A DNA stretch of 64,000 nt from Acidianus ambivalens. Its GTDB lineage: Archaea > Thermoproteota > Thermoprotei_A > Sulfolobales > Sulfolobaceae. The stretch is taken from assembly GCF_009729015.1 (NCBI RefSeq), contig NZ_CP045482.1, forward strand, positions 1,422,001-1,486,000, in the 5' to 3' direction. A program made the translations under genes and the position numbers. Below, piece by piece: positions 24,492 to 33,748 of the stretch. The notes under the pieces are model-generated. The model was given only the letters and a program-made list of their open reading frames with translations, did no database searches and was not told the origin of the DNA. The number at the start of each line of letters is the position of its first letter. Positions within the stretch are counted from its first letter, which is position 1.

Positions 24492-25504
24492 TTTGAGGGC
24501 AAAGTTATCTTTACCACTAGACCTAGAGAAAGATTAGAGGAAATTTACGATAGGGAAGAAGAGATTAAGCAATTAGTTGAGCTACTAAAGAAAAACGAAT
24601 GGGTAGCACTACTTGGTTCAAGAATGAGTGGAAAAACTAGCCTAGCTAAAGCTGTGTCACACTCCTTAGATTCTAGAGTAGTATACGTTGATTTAATAAA
24701 GAGCAAGAATTTGCTAGACGTTTTAACAAGAATTTATCAAGCAATTCCCCCGACGTGATCTCTAGAATTAAGGAAAATTTTAGTTTCATAGGATTAGGTC
24801 CAGTGAAAGTAAAAATCAAACAAAAAATTACTCCAAAAATTGAGGAATTGATAAAATCCTTATGTGATAAAAGGACTACACTAATACTAGACGAAATCCA
24901 AGACGTTAAAGCTGGAATAAACTACCTAATCCTTGTTTTTCATAGACTATTAAATACATGCCCAAATCTTTCAATTATATTTACAGGGTCAGAAATAGGA
25001 TTAATGAAAACTTTATTAGAGCAAAAGGGAGAACAACTGTTAGCTGGGAGAAATCCGGTTAAGATTACTTTAAAACCGTGGGATTACGAAACTGCTAAGG
25101 AATACCTTAAGTTGGGATTAGAAGAATGTGGAGTAGCTTACTCTGATAAAGAAATACATGAGGCCCTATCCATTTTAGGTACATTAGTAGGTTAGTTAAA
25201 CTTTTACGGAGTTAACAGATGCGTTAAACCTCATGAAGATGCATTAAAGGAAAGTTTATAAGAAGCAATAAGTATTGCTCTAAGCGAACTAAAAAATGCT
25301 GCAGATAAGAAGTGGAAAATAAAAGCACTGAAATTAATGTCTACTGGAGCTACTTGGAGTGAACTATTCGAAAAATCGAGAGTTTCTACTGAAACTTTAT
25401 CAAATTTTCTAGACAAGTTAGAGAGACTGTACATCATTGAAAAGGTAGAGAAAAATTACGTGATTTCTGATCCAGTACATAAGAGAGCCGCATTAAGATT
25501 ATGA
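24492..25504 (+). pseudogene. Archaeal-type AAA+ ATPase (PF01637-like), dead
   Basis: The reading order is: TTRPRERLEEIYDREEEIKQ; LLGSRMSGKTSLAKA (Walker A); a frameshift in a C-run near 24747 (..AIPPT* in one frame, ..DVISRIKENF in the next); TTLILDEIQDVKAGI (Walker B); FTGSEIGLM (sensor); WDYETAKEYL; nonsense TAG about 25194 inside LVG*LNFYGVNR; nonsense TAA about 25258; then the winged-helix end LMSTGATWSELF..EKNYVISDPVHKRAAL. Archaeal ATPases of this group are signal- or defence-like STAND-related proteins of unclear role. No start codon remains, because a TAG precedes the first codon. It has three lesions and is certainly inactive. Confidence 0.8.
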
Positions 25505-25574
25505 GATTACGTACATCTATTTTAGGAAGAATTTTTAACTTTAAATATACAATTTTAAGTAAAAAAGCTAAAAA

Positions 25575-26366
25575 TCACTTGAATTTCTTCTTGATAATCA
25601 ACACGGACAATACTAAGATTATTATAATTATACCTCCAATTTCTATATACGTGAATATATTGGAAGTATGAGAGACTACAGCTTCGTAAGTCCTCTGTAA
25701 CTGTAAAATTTCCACGAAAGTTAATGGAGCTTTACCGTTAGTATTATTAACTTTTCCGCTAAATATATTCTCGTATGATTGTAAAATATTATTAGATTTA
25801 TTATATGCATAATATCCATGAATATAATAATAATGAAAAGGATTAAGGCATAGAGCAGTAAAGGTAATGTTAAGAATGTCTCCCTTGCAATAAACTATTG
25901 ATGTACCGTTATATTTTACTACTTTACCACTCGTAATATTTTCGTTTAAAATAACTATGCTATAATTACCGCTCGAAATATTTATTGGTAAATAATAAGG
26001 TATAAGCATTGTAGAGGAATTTGTAAAATAGAATTTGATACATATCTTACTGTTATTCTCATTAAGTACATAATAATAGGAATTGTAAATATGTAAATTA
26101 AATAAACTTGTTATATTAGGATTTATAGACGAAGCTAATGTTGCTAATGATTTATTGCAAACTATAAAATTTTCACTTACACTTACATTATGTTCACTTA
26201 TCTTTATAGTTGTGTTACCATAAGCTCTAAAATAAGTTGTAACAAGATAATGAACTTCATAGCTTCCTGAGTAATTTATTGTATAATTAGATGATGCTAA
26301 AAGTGGAGCAAAAAGTGATAAAATAACTGCAACAAAAAATACGCTAATAAAGATGACACGCAACAT
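25575..26366 (-). CDS. Secreted/membrane-anchored protein at the end of the opp operon
   Basis: About 263 residues from ATG 26366 (a GTG at 26375 is possible). There is an N-terminal signal (MLRVIFISVFFVAVILSLFA), an exterior domain with many N-x-S/T sites and a few Cys (..CNKS.., ..ICIKF.., ..VYCKGD..), and one C-terminal membrane span (IGGIIIIILVLSVLIIKKKF). The start overlaps the end of the ATPase gene, so it is the last gene of the transporter operon. I do not recognise the family. An accessory or substrate-presenting role is inference from position. Confidence 0.65.
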   Translation of the reverse strand: MLRVIFISVFFVAVILSLFAPLLASSNYTINYSGSYEVHYLVTTYFRAYGNTTIKISEHNVSVSENFIVCNKSLATLASSINPNITSLFNLHIYNSYYYVLNENNSKICIKFYFTNSSTMLIPYYLPINISSGNYSIVILNENITSGKVVKYNGTSIVYCKGDILNITFTALCLNPFHYYYIHGYYAYNKSNNILQSYENIFSGKVNNTNGKAPLTFVEILQLQRTYEAVVSHTSNIFTYIEIGGIIIIILVLSVLIIKKKFK

Positions 26367-27345
26367 AATGACCACTTTTAATTTCCTTCAACTCAGGTTC
26401 CTTCTCCTTGCATATTGGCATAGCAAATGGGCATCTATTATAGAATACACAACCTTTCGGCTTATCTAAGAGAGGTACAACTTCGCCTTTAATCTTAGGT
26501 TCTGGAACCTTGGCGTTAGGGTCGGGTCTAGGTATTGCTTCAATTAGAGCTTGAGTATAAGGATGCATCGGGTTCTTTATAATCTCCTCTGAGGACGCCA
26601 TTTCTACTACTTTTCCGCTATATAAGACCATTATTCTATTCGATATATAACTAGCAATTGCGATATCGTGAGTTATAAATAAGATTGAAAGATTATTTTC
26701 CTTTCTTGCATTATCAAGTATTTCAAGAATCTGACCTCTTGTAGATGCATCTAACATAGATATGGGTTCATCAGCTACTATGAACTTTGGCTTTAATACC
26801 AGCGCCCTAGCAATAACTACTCTCTGCCTTTGACCGCCAGAAAGCTCATCCGGCATTTTTGAGGCAAAGGTTTCCGGAGGAGTTAATTTAACCTGAGCTA
26901 AAGCTTTATAAACGATTTCCTCTTCTTCTTCCCTACTTTTTACTAGCTTATGCACTCTTAATCCTTCTGCAACCGCTTCGTATACACTCATCCTTGGATC
27001 TAAAGCACCATAGGGGTCTTGCTGTATTAATTGAAAATACCTTCTTAAATGTCTTAATTTACTTTCTTTCATTTTAGTTACATCAATATTGCCCCAAAAT
27101 ATCTTTCCTTCATTAATTTCTATTAGCTTTAATACTGCTCTACCTAAAGTCGTTTTCCCAGAGCCGCTCTCTCCTATTAATCCTAGAGTTTCTCCAGGTT
27201 GAACTGAAAATGAGACTCCGTTAACTGCATAAAGATAAACTCTTCCAAAAAGCCCTCTACTTAAGGGATACCTTACCCATAAATTCTCTACAGTAATTAC
27301 ATCATGATCAAATTTTAATTCATCAATAAGATTTTTATTTAGCAT
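26344..27345 (-). CDS. oppF: Oligopeptide/dipeptide ABC transporter ATPase (OppF/DppF)
   Basis: The 333-residue nucleotide-binding subunit has Walker A GESGSGKTTLGRA, Q-loop QQDPYGALDPRM, signature DELSGGQRQRVVIARAL, Walker B FIVADEPISMLDAS, and switch His FITHDIA. The C-terminal oligopeptide extension has a four-Cys cluster (CVFYNRCPFAMPICKE..ACHLY), known in this family to hold an iron-sulfur cluster or metal. It works with OppD on the inner face of the membrane. It overlaps oppD by 11 bases and the following small membrane protein gene, forming a tight operon on the minus strand. Confidence 0.9.
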   Translation of the reverse strand: MLNKNLIDELKFDHDVITVENLWVRYPLSRGLFGRVYLYAVNGVSFSVQPGETLGLIGESGSGKTTLGRAVLKLIEINEGKIFWGNIDVTKMKESKLRHLRRYFQLIQQDPYGALDPRMSVYEAVAEGLRVHKLVKSREEEEEIVYKALAQVKLTPPETFASKMPDELSGGQRQRVVIARALVLKPKFIVADEPISMLDASTRGQILEILDNARKENNLSILFITHDIAIASYISNRIMVLYSGKVVEMASSEEIIKNPMHPYTQALIEAIPRPDPNAKVPEPKIKGEVVPLLDKPKGCVFYNRCPFAMPICKEKEPELKEIKSGHYVACHLY

Positions 27346-28309
27346 CTTTCCTCACCGCATGACAATATACGAGCCTGTCATCTATTTGAACAGGCTCAGG
27401 AAATTCCTCCTTACATATATCCATTGCAAGGGGACATCTAGGGTAAAAAGGACAACCCTTTATTTCTTTAGTTAAATCCGGAGGATCGCCTTTAATATAA
27501 CTAATGTGAACCGGCTTACCGTTACTAATATCTGGTACTGAAGAGAGTAAACCTTGAGTATAAGGATGAAGAGGATTCTTAAACATTTTTTCACTGCTTC
27601 CTATTTCCATTATTCTACCTGCATACAATGTCATTAATTTATTCGCTAGTCCTGCTACTACAGCTATATCGTGAGTTATATATATTAATATTCTCGATGC
27701 ACTAATTACCTTATTTCTTAGTAAATTTAATACTCTAGCTTGATTTATAACGTCTAAAGCAGTGGTAGGCTCATCCGCTATTACTACTTCAGGGTTTAAT
27801 AACAATGCGGAAGCAATTACTACCCTTTGCCTTTGACCGCCAGAAAGCTCATCTGGGTACTTAAAGAAAACGTCTTCCGGTAAATTAAGATCCTTAAATA
27901 AAGATAAAACTCTATTAACAGCTTCTTCTTCGCTTACTCCTTCGTGCTCCATTATGATCTCCGTTAATTCCTTTCCTACCCTTTTGATTGGATTAAGTGC
28001 ATTCATTGAATACTGCGGAATAATTGAGATTTTTTTCCACCTTATTTTAGTCCTAAATTCCTTTTTACTAATAGCTAATAGATCCAGATTATCTAGCATT
28101 ATTTTTCCTTTAACTTCCGCAGTATCTGGTAACATTCTCATAATTGCGCTAGCTAATGTAGTCTTTCCAGAGCCAGTTTCACCTATTATTCCTAAAACAT
28201 CACCCTTGTCCAAGGAAAAGCTTACGTCGTTTATTGCATTTACCTTAATTTTTTTACCCATACTATACTTGACGTAAAGATCAATGACTTGAAGCATACT
28301 AACTAACAC
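27335..28309 (-). CDS. oppD: Oligopeptide/dipeptide ABC transporter ATPase (OppD/DppD)
   Basis: The 324-residue partner ATPase has Walker A GETGSGKTTLASA, Q-loop IPQYSMNALNPI, signature DELSGGQRQRVVIASAL, Walker B VVIADEPTTALDV and ITHDIAVVAG. The C-terminal Cys cluster CPFYPRCPLAMDICKE..CHAV mirrors OppF. With OppF it forms the heterodimer that drives uptake. Start and stop overlap the neighbouring genes by 11 bases each, indicating coupled translation. The best start is ATG 28309 or the internal ATG of MLQVIDLYVKY a few codons later. Confidence 0.9.
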   Translation of the reverse strand: MLVSMLQVIDLYVKYSMGKKIKVNAINDVSFSLDKGDVLGIIGETGSGKTTLASAIMRMLPDTAEVKGKIMLDNLDLLAISKKEFRTKIRWKKISIIPQYSMNALNPIKRVGKELTEIIMEHEGVSEEEAVNRVLSLFKDLNLPEDVFFKYPDELSGGQRQRVVIASALLLNPEVVIADEPTTALDVINQARVLNLLRNKVISASRILIYITHDIAVVAGLANKLMTLYAGRIMEIGSSEKMFKNPLHPYTQGLLSSVPDISNGKPVHISYIKGDPPDLTKEIKGCPFYPRCPLAMDICKEEFPEPVQIDDRLVYCHAVRKDAK

Positions 28310-29936
28310 CTGTTTTTACTCTATATCTCTCTAATATAGCCTCTCCTAAGTAGAATAACGAGATCCCTAAGAGAACTAACGCTAAAGCAGGAGGAAGTAC
28401 CCACCACCACGCAAAGGAAGGAGCGCTAGCTATAACGCCTTGTGCATAACCTAGCATATTACCCCATGTAGGAAATTCTGTTGTTTGAATTCCTATTCCC
28501 AAGAAGTCTAGCGTACTCTCAGTGTAAACTACTGCAGTAACATCTAAAGTAAGCTGAGCAAATATAATAGGTAGCAAGTTAGGAAATATGTGCTTTCTTA
28601 AAACTTGCAAGTTAGACTCTCCTAAAGCTCTAGCTGCTTCAATAAAAGCTTTAGATCTAACAACGTAAGTTTCTCCTCTAATTACTCTAGCAGTTATTGG
28701 CCAAGATAAAGTTGTTATTATACCTGCTAATATAACGGGCCTATACGTGTTAAGAAATTGTGGGTCATAAAGACTCAAAACTTCCACTATTAATAGAATT
28801 ATTATTAATCCTGGCAATAAAAGTACAAAGTCAGTTGTAGAAACTAATACCATATCCCTTATTCCGCCGTAGTACCCGGCTAAGATACCTACTACTGCAC
28901 CTATGGCGACTACTGCTAAACCTGCTAAGCCTGCTAATTCCAGGTCAAATACTCCTCCTTTAACAAATTCCGCAAAAACATTAGCACCGTTTACATCAGT
29001 CCCAAATATTCCATAAATACTACCTAAAAATTCAAAATATACATCAGACAAATAGATTGTGGTAGAATTTCCATTTGATGAGGAAGGATAATACATTATA
29101 GTAAATGTTACATTATATGTTCCATCCTTTGAGAATAAATCGTGAATCATGTAAAAGCTAGCTAATGCTTGCTTGCTAGGCGGTAATGTATAATAATAAG
29201 GTGTAAAAGTGGGAACATTACTACCGGCTTGGAAGAAATTCCACTGTCCCTCGATTATTTTGTATTTATTTATAGGGTTGAAGATATAGCTATCGAACGC
29301 TGGATTTTTAATAAACGTGGGGAATCCACTACCATGATAGAGTACACAAACTGATGTGCCGTTTGGCCCAGTAATTTTACCATTTATAATATATAATTGT
29401 GATGTATTGGAATATACACTATACTGCATGAGGTAAATATTGTGAATGCTTGGCAATTTATAAGTATAATCAAAACAATGGTACAAAGTAATATTTACTG
29501 GATTATTTCCAATTATTTTAATTTCTATACTCCCTGGACCAGTGTTTCCGAAGGTGGCAAGATTCTTGTTACTAAGAGTTTCATTATAAGGACCGAATGT
29601 AGAGTTCCAAATTATTTCTATCTTATCTCCATTTAACGTCTCATTTCTTAAATGCCAGTAAGATAATACTCCAGGACACTTTGCAGCAATTAAATTATAG
29701 CTAGAAGGAATTTTAATATTTGGAGGCAAATTACCGCAGAATAAGGTAGCCCATGAGGGCCTAGCAAAAGGTGCTGCAGCATAATAGTAAGAAGGATTAT
29801 AAGGGCAACATTTTGCATATACAATGCTGCCTACCACTACAGTTAAAACTAACCCCAATAATATAATAAATGATAATAAAAATTGCCATGTTTTTAATAA
29901 TTCCTTAAATGTTTTTTTAAATCTTTTTAAATTCAA
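28299..29936 (-). CDS. oppC: Oligopeptide ABC transporter permease (OppC) with large exterior insertion
   Basis: The 545-residue permease is far longer than bacterial OppC (about 300). After one span (FLLSFIILLGLVLTVVVGSI) comes roughly 260 residues of exterior domain with Cys and N-x-S/T sites (AKCCPYNPSYYY.., ..ATLFCGNLPP.., ..LYHCFDYTYK..). The normal permease core begins at VFAEFVKGGVFDLELAG and has five spans, with the ATPase-contact loop EAARALGESNLQVLRKHIFPN. Some Sulfolobales binding-protein-dependent permeases have such loops, but their function is not known. It lies between oppB (1-base gap) and oppD (overlap). Confidence 0.85.
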   Translation of the reverse strand: MNLKRFKKTFKELLKTWQFLLSFIILLGLVLTVVVGSIVYAKCCPYNPSYYYAAAPFARPSWATLFCGNLPPNIKIPSSYNLIAAKCPGVLSYWHLRNETLNGDKIEIIWNSTFGPYNETLSNKNLATFGNTGPGSIEIKIIGNNPVNITLYHCFDYTYKLPSIHNIYLMQYSVYSNTSQLYIINGKITGPNGTSVCVLYHGSGFPTFIKNPAFDSYIFNPINKYKIIEGQWNFFQAGSNVPTFTPYYYTLPPSKQALASFYMIHDLFSKDGTYNVTFTIMYYPSSSNGNSTTIYLSDVYFEFLGSIYGIFGTDVNGANVFAEFVKGGVFDLELAGLAGLAVVAIGAVVGILAGYYGGIRDMVLVSTTDFVLLLPGLIIILLIVEVLSLYDPQFLNTYRPVILAGIITTLSWPITARVIRGETYVVRSKAFIEAARALGESNLQVLRKHIFPNLLPIIFAQLTLDVTAVVYTESTLDFLGIGIQTTEFPTWGNMLGYAQGVIASAPSFAWWWVLPPALALVLLGISLFYLGEAILERYRVKTGVS

Positions 29937-29937
29937 T

Positions 29938-30942
29938 TCACTTCACCGACCTCCTAGCTCTAGGATCTATTATGAATTCCACTAGATCCACGAAATATAG
30001 TAAGATAATAGCGTATAAAGTTAACACAAATGTTGAGCCAAGAACTATCATTATCTCGTCACTTAATGCTGCATAAAATAACTTATAGCCTAAGCCGGGT
30101 ATGCCAAAATATACTTCAATGAAAAAGTCCCCAGATATCGCAAAAGCTAAATCAATGGCAGTTCTAACTATTACTGGAATAATTGAAACTCTTCTTGCAT
30201 GAGCTCTTACTATCTTTTCCCTTAAACCTGCTAACCTCTCATATTTTATAAAGTCCGAGTCTAGATTTTCTATCATAGCATTTCTCATTAATATTCCTCT
30301 ATTTGAAAATCCGTATATGAAAGTTAGAATGAGCCAAGGTAGCCAGAATACCTTTAAGTCCGTAACGATATTTGTCCAATCATGAACCTCGTTATATACT
30401 GAAATGGGATAAATCTTTAGCACTACAGCAAATAAAAACCATAAAAACAAAGTTACTACAAAGATAGGTAAGTTGTAATCTATTATAAAATAACTCATTA
30501 TAGCAACGTCTGTCTTTGTATTCCTCTTTATTGCAGCTATAGAACCTAGATATATACTAGCTAATGTCTGAAATAAAACTGGAGGTATAGTTAATATTAC
30601 CGTAAAAGGTAAAGCAGAAAGCAAGCAGACTGCTACACTTTGATGATTAACTGGACAAACTCCTAGATTAAGCGTTAGCATATGAATAAAATAAATAAAG
30701 AATTGTACCTCTAAAGGATAACAAAGTCCTAATCCTCTATCTATAGATTGTATTGCTAATTGCTCTGCAAGTTCTGGATTTTTAGAATGAATGAACTCTG
30801 ATGGATTAAGAAAGTGATAAGCAGGGTTTATTCCTAAAAGCTGAGGAATTCCAAGAACTAACATCCAGACGAATGCTGTAAAAATCAAGAGCAAAATTAA
30901 CCTTTCTACAGCCCTCTTAGCTAAATAAGAAGCAAAACCCAA
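29938..30942 (-). CDS. oppB: Oligopeptide ABC transporter permease (OppB)
   Basis: The 334-residue, six-span permease begins MGFASYLAKRAVERLILLL with the usual first span. The cytoplasmic coupling region reads YERLAGLREKIVRAHARRVS, and the last part (FIEVYFGIPGLGYKLFYAAL) is the conserved OppB/DppB block. It pairs with OppC to form the pore. A single base separates it from oppC and 34 bases from the binding-protein gene upstream. The periplasmic-side loop after span 1 contains a few extra Cys (LGLCYPLEV, LGVCPVNHQSVAVC). Confidence 0.88.
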   Translation of the reverse strand: MGFASYLAKRAVERLILLLIFTAFVWMLVLGIPQLLGINPAYHFLNPSEFIHSKNPELAEQLAIQSIDRGLGLCYPLEVQFFIYFIHMLTLNLGVCPVNHQSVAVCLLSALPFTVILTIPPVLFQTLASIYLGSIAAIKRNTKTDVAIMSYFIIDYNLPIFVVTLFLWFLFAVVLKIYPISVYNEVHDWTNIVTDLKVFWLPWLILTFIYGFSNRGILMRNAMIENLDSDFIKYERLAGLREKIVRAHARRVSIIPVIVRTAIDLAFAISGDFFIEVYFGIPGLGYKLFYAALSDEIMIVLGSTFVLTLYAIILLYFVDLVEFIIDPRARRSVK

Positions 30943-30976
30943 AAATAATACACCTAAAAAAATTGGGAGTTATCTT

Positions 30977-33502
30977 TTATTTAAACCTTATCAAAATTGC
31001 TACTCCTATTAATGCTAGTATAACAGTTATTCCTATCATTGCTATTACTGCATCACTTACAGAAGGAACAGATGGCGGCGTATAAGTTAGTAACGTAGAG
31101 TTTACTGTTACGCTAGAAGGAGTTGGCGGAGTATAGCTAATCAAATGAGATGCATTAGATATTAATGAGCTTACGTTAGAAACATGAGTAGTAATAGTAG
31201 TAATTGTTGGAGAGTACGGATATACTGCATACCACCTATAAGCATAGTGAGGCATCATCATCGTATGTCCCATTACTGTTATTGGGGCGTAATAAGTTGC
31301 ATTAATAAATACTACGTAGAATTCGTTTGGAGTTAAGCTACTAGTTGGAACCTCAACTTCGTATTCGTCGCCAGCTACATGAGCTAGAGTTAACTTCTCT
31401 ATAGGTGTTGTAGACCCGTATGCCCAAACTTCAGCATATCCAGTAGCGTTGGTTATTGGGCAACAAGGCTTAGGTGCTGTCTTTATAACAGTACCGTTTG
31501 ACGCAACAACTATGTATGGAGATGCTATGATTTGAGTAATATTAGTAGTTATAGTTGCAACAGATCCTGCAGTAACGTTATATGTACAAGCTAATGGATT
31601 CCACAAGAAGTTTCCTACAAATGGCTTTACTATAGCGCCTATTGAGTAATTCCATTCATATACATACCACGGGAATCCTCCTGGCAATTCTCCTTTATAC
31701 GCTAAGCATACGAAGCTAGGATAGTCTGGATTATACTGGCAAGGTTTGTAATTCAAGTATATACATGGTGGTACAATATATTCATCACTAGAAGATAGTA
31801 AGCACGCTGCTGTGCTATTGAAGTATAATTTTATTTCATAAGTGTTATTTGCCGGAACACAAGAGTATACTAATGAAGGCATTGTACCATATACTATCTT
31901 CATTGCATAACTTGGTATTTCTGAATAGTTAACGTAGACTGGAATACCGAAGTAATTGCCTATGTATACGTGGTTAAGGTTAAGTCCTAATGGATTATTA
32001 TTTGGACAATATCCTGGCATGTCGAAATACCATATAGAGAAGTTGTAGTCTAAAGCAGTTAGAGGCATACCGTTTATCCACGTAGCGTTATGAACGAAGC
32101 AATATATAATCTCAGTACCGTTTACAATCTTATGCCCGTTTATTGTAACATTATGTATAGGTATTATCTTGTAATTGGCAACATAAGGATGCAAACCTAG
32201 AGGCGTTGGCTCACTAGGTGGTGCAGTTAGCGGAGTTGGCACTCCTAGAGCCCATATTTCTGAAGATGAGTAGAAGTTACAGTACAAAATATCCATGTTA
32301 GGTGCTTTAAATCCGCAAGTTCCTATTGCCTCTACTAGTCTTCCAGTTATTGTATTTCCTTCATGTATATCATTATATGTATATGTATATCCTTCATCTG
32401 GAGACGCAACGTAGCCATAATAGTTAGTAATAGTAGCAGGCGTAATACATGTATTCCAACCTAATATTATCCATGGTTCATCCCATTGTAAGTCTACTAA
32501 AGCGTTAGCTAGATTAACTAAAGCTTGAGAGAAGGTTGGATCTTTAGTATATGCAGCAGACAATTGAGCGTTAACTGTTGAATTCACATAGCAGTTGAGT
32601 TCTACTATAGGAGCCAGAGGTCCCAGAGTGAAATAATCGTCAGCTATAATTGCTGTATAGCTTAGATATCCAAAATTAATTAAACCGTATTTTAAGCTCA
32701 CTAAATCAGTAATAAGGCATGATGGCGGATATTCTATAATCTCTAAATTCTTACCAAAATGTATTTTACACGCATTACTTTCTAGCATGCTTATCCATGC
32801 TTTACAATTATAGAAATCTTCTTGGATATAAACTGGAATAACTACTGGTGTCCCATTAGGATATGTCCATTCACCTAATGACGGGTTATAAACTAAGCCT
32901 GCATCCTTTAAGTATTGACAGGCCCTCTTTGGACAGTAAGATTCATGAGCGTTATATATGCTATATAATTCACTTATCAGAGTAGTATTGCTTGCCAAGC
33001 AGGGAAATACTGCAGGACATATGTATAATCCGCTAGGTACACCCTTAAGTCCATTGCATAATATTTGAGACTCTACGCAAGCAGGATTTATTAAACTAGC
33101 TATTGCCCACCTGAAATATACATTATTTTCTGGATAATATTTGAAGTTAACTTGATAGAATATAAAGCTATAGGTCACTTCATCATATACAGACGCTGAT
33201 GGTAGCTTCTCTAAAGTTTCTATGCAAGAGCTTAAAAACTGTGAAGCTGGAACTGCATTAATTAATTGTATATTACCGGATAAGAAGCACTCATAGATTT
33301 GTGTATTTTCTGTGTAATTCCATAAGAATACTATTGAACCTAAATATGGGCCGAATTTACAGTATTCTATTGCAGGAACTACATGCTGTTTTAATGCAGA
33401 TGGTGCTACAAGAACTCCTGCAGCTTCCGAAACTATCATCCCTCCTAATAAAACTATTATGCCTAGCAAGAGAATTTTAAAGTATATAGATTTACTTTTC
33501 AT
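30977..33502 (-). CDS. oppA: Oligopeptide/oligosaccharide-binding protein, membrane-anchored, Cys-rich
   Basis: The 841-residue solute-binding protein (family 5, DppA/OppA) has an N-terminal export signal (ILLLGIIVLLGGMIVSEAAG), a two-lobed exterior part, a Ser/Thr/Pro-rich stalk near residues 770-810 and a C-terminal membrane span (DAVIAMIGITVILALIGVAI). This is the class of Sulfolobus binding proteins anchored by their C-terminus, some of which bind oligosaccharides rather than peptides. I count 26 Cys, all in the exterior part, against very few in the cytoplasmic proteins here. Even number and spread suggest disulfides. It is the first gene of the operon, with a TATA box about 26 bases before ATG 33502. 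Confidence 0.85.
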   Translation of the reverse strand: MKSKSIYFKILLLGIIVLLGGMIVSEAAGVLVAPSALKQHVVPAIEYCKFGPYLGSIVFLWNYTENTQIYECFLSGNIQLINAVPASQFLSSCIETLEKLPSASVYDEVTYSFIFYQVNFKYYPENNVYFRWAIASLINPACVESQILCNGLKGVPSGLYICPAVFPCLASNTTLISELYSIYNAHESYCPKRACQYLKDAGLVYNPSLGEWTYPNGTPVVIPVYIQEDFYNCKAWISMLESNACKIHFGKNLEIIEYPPSCLITDLVSLKYGLINFGYLSYTAIIADDYFTLGPLAPIVELNCYVNSTVNAQLSAAYTKDPTFSQALVNLANALVDLQWDEPWIILGWNTCITPATITNYYGYVASPDEGYTYTYNDIHEGNTITGRLVEAIGTCGFKAPNMDILYCNFYSSSEIWALGVPTPLTAPPSEPTPLGLHPYVANYKIIPIHNVTINGHKIVNGTEIIYCFVHNATWINGMPLTALDYNFSIWYFDMPGYCPNNNPLGLNLNHVYIGNYFGIPVYVNYSEIPSYAMKIVYGTMPSLVYSCVPANNTYEIKLYFNSTAACLLSSSDEYIVPPCIYLNYKPCQYNPDYPSFVCLAYKGELPGGFPWYVYEWNYSIGAIVKPFVGNFLWNPLACTYNVTAGSVATITTNITQIIASPYIVVASNGTVIKTAPKPCCPITNATGYAEVWAYGSTTPIEKLTLAHVAGDEYEVEVPTSSLTPNEFYVVFINATYYAPITVMGHTMMMPHYAYRWYAVYPYSPTITTITTHVSNVSSLISNASHLISYTPPTPSSVTVNSTLLTYTPPSVPSVSDAVIAMIGITVILALIGVAILIRFK

Positions 33503-33524
33503 ACAAGTTTTTGATGGAATATTT

Positions 33525-33532
33525 ACTTAAAA
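33525..33532 (-). promoter_or_regulatory. TATA box of the opp operon
   Basis: On the minus strand this reads TTTAAGTA, about 26 bases before ATG 33502. It sets the operon's leaderless start. The 246-base region shared with the divergent gene at 33749 contains no other clear element. Confidence 0.5.
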
Positions 33533-33748
33533 ACCTTTCTCAAATTCTCACTTTATATGTAAGTAAAACTTAAACTTTTAATACTATATATGAATCGAAT
33601 ATTTCATCACAATGATGATGAAAGAACTTTAAAAGTTAAAAATAATTTAACTCCTACGATGGTCTCACTTTAATACATCACTATTTATCTATGAGATTTC
33701 ATAAAAATTTATATTCTAATATGGACTCAATCTATTGAGGATATAAAT

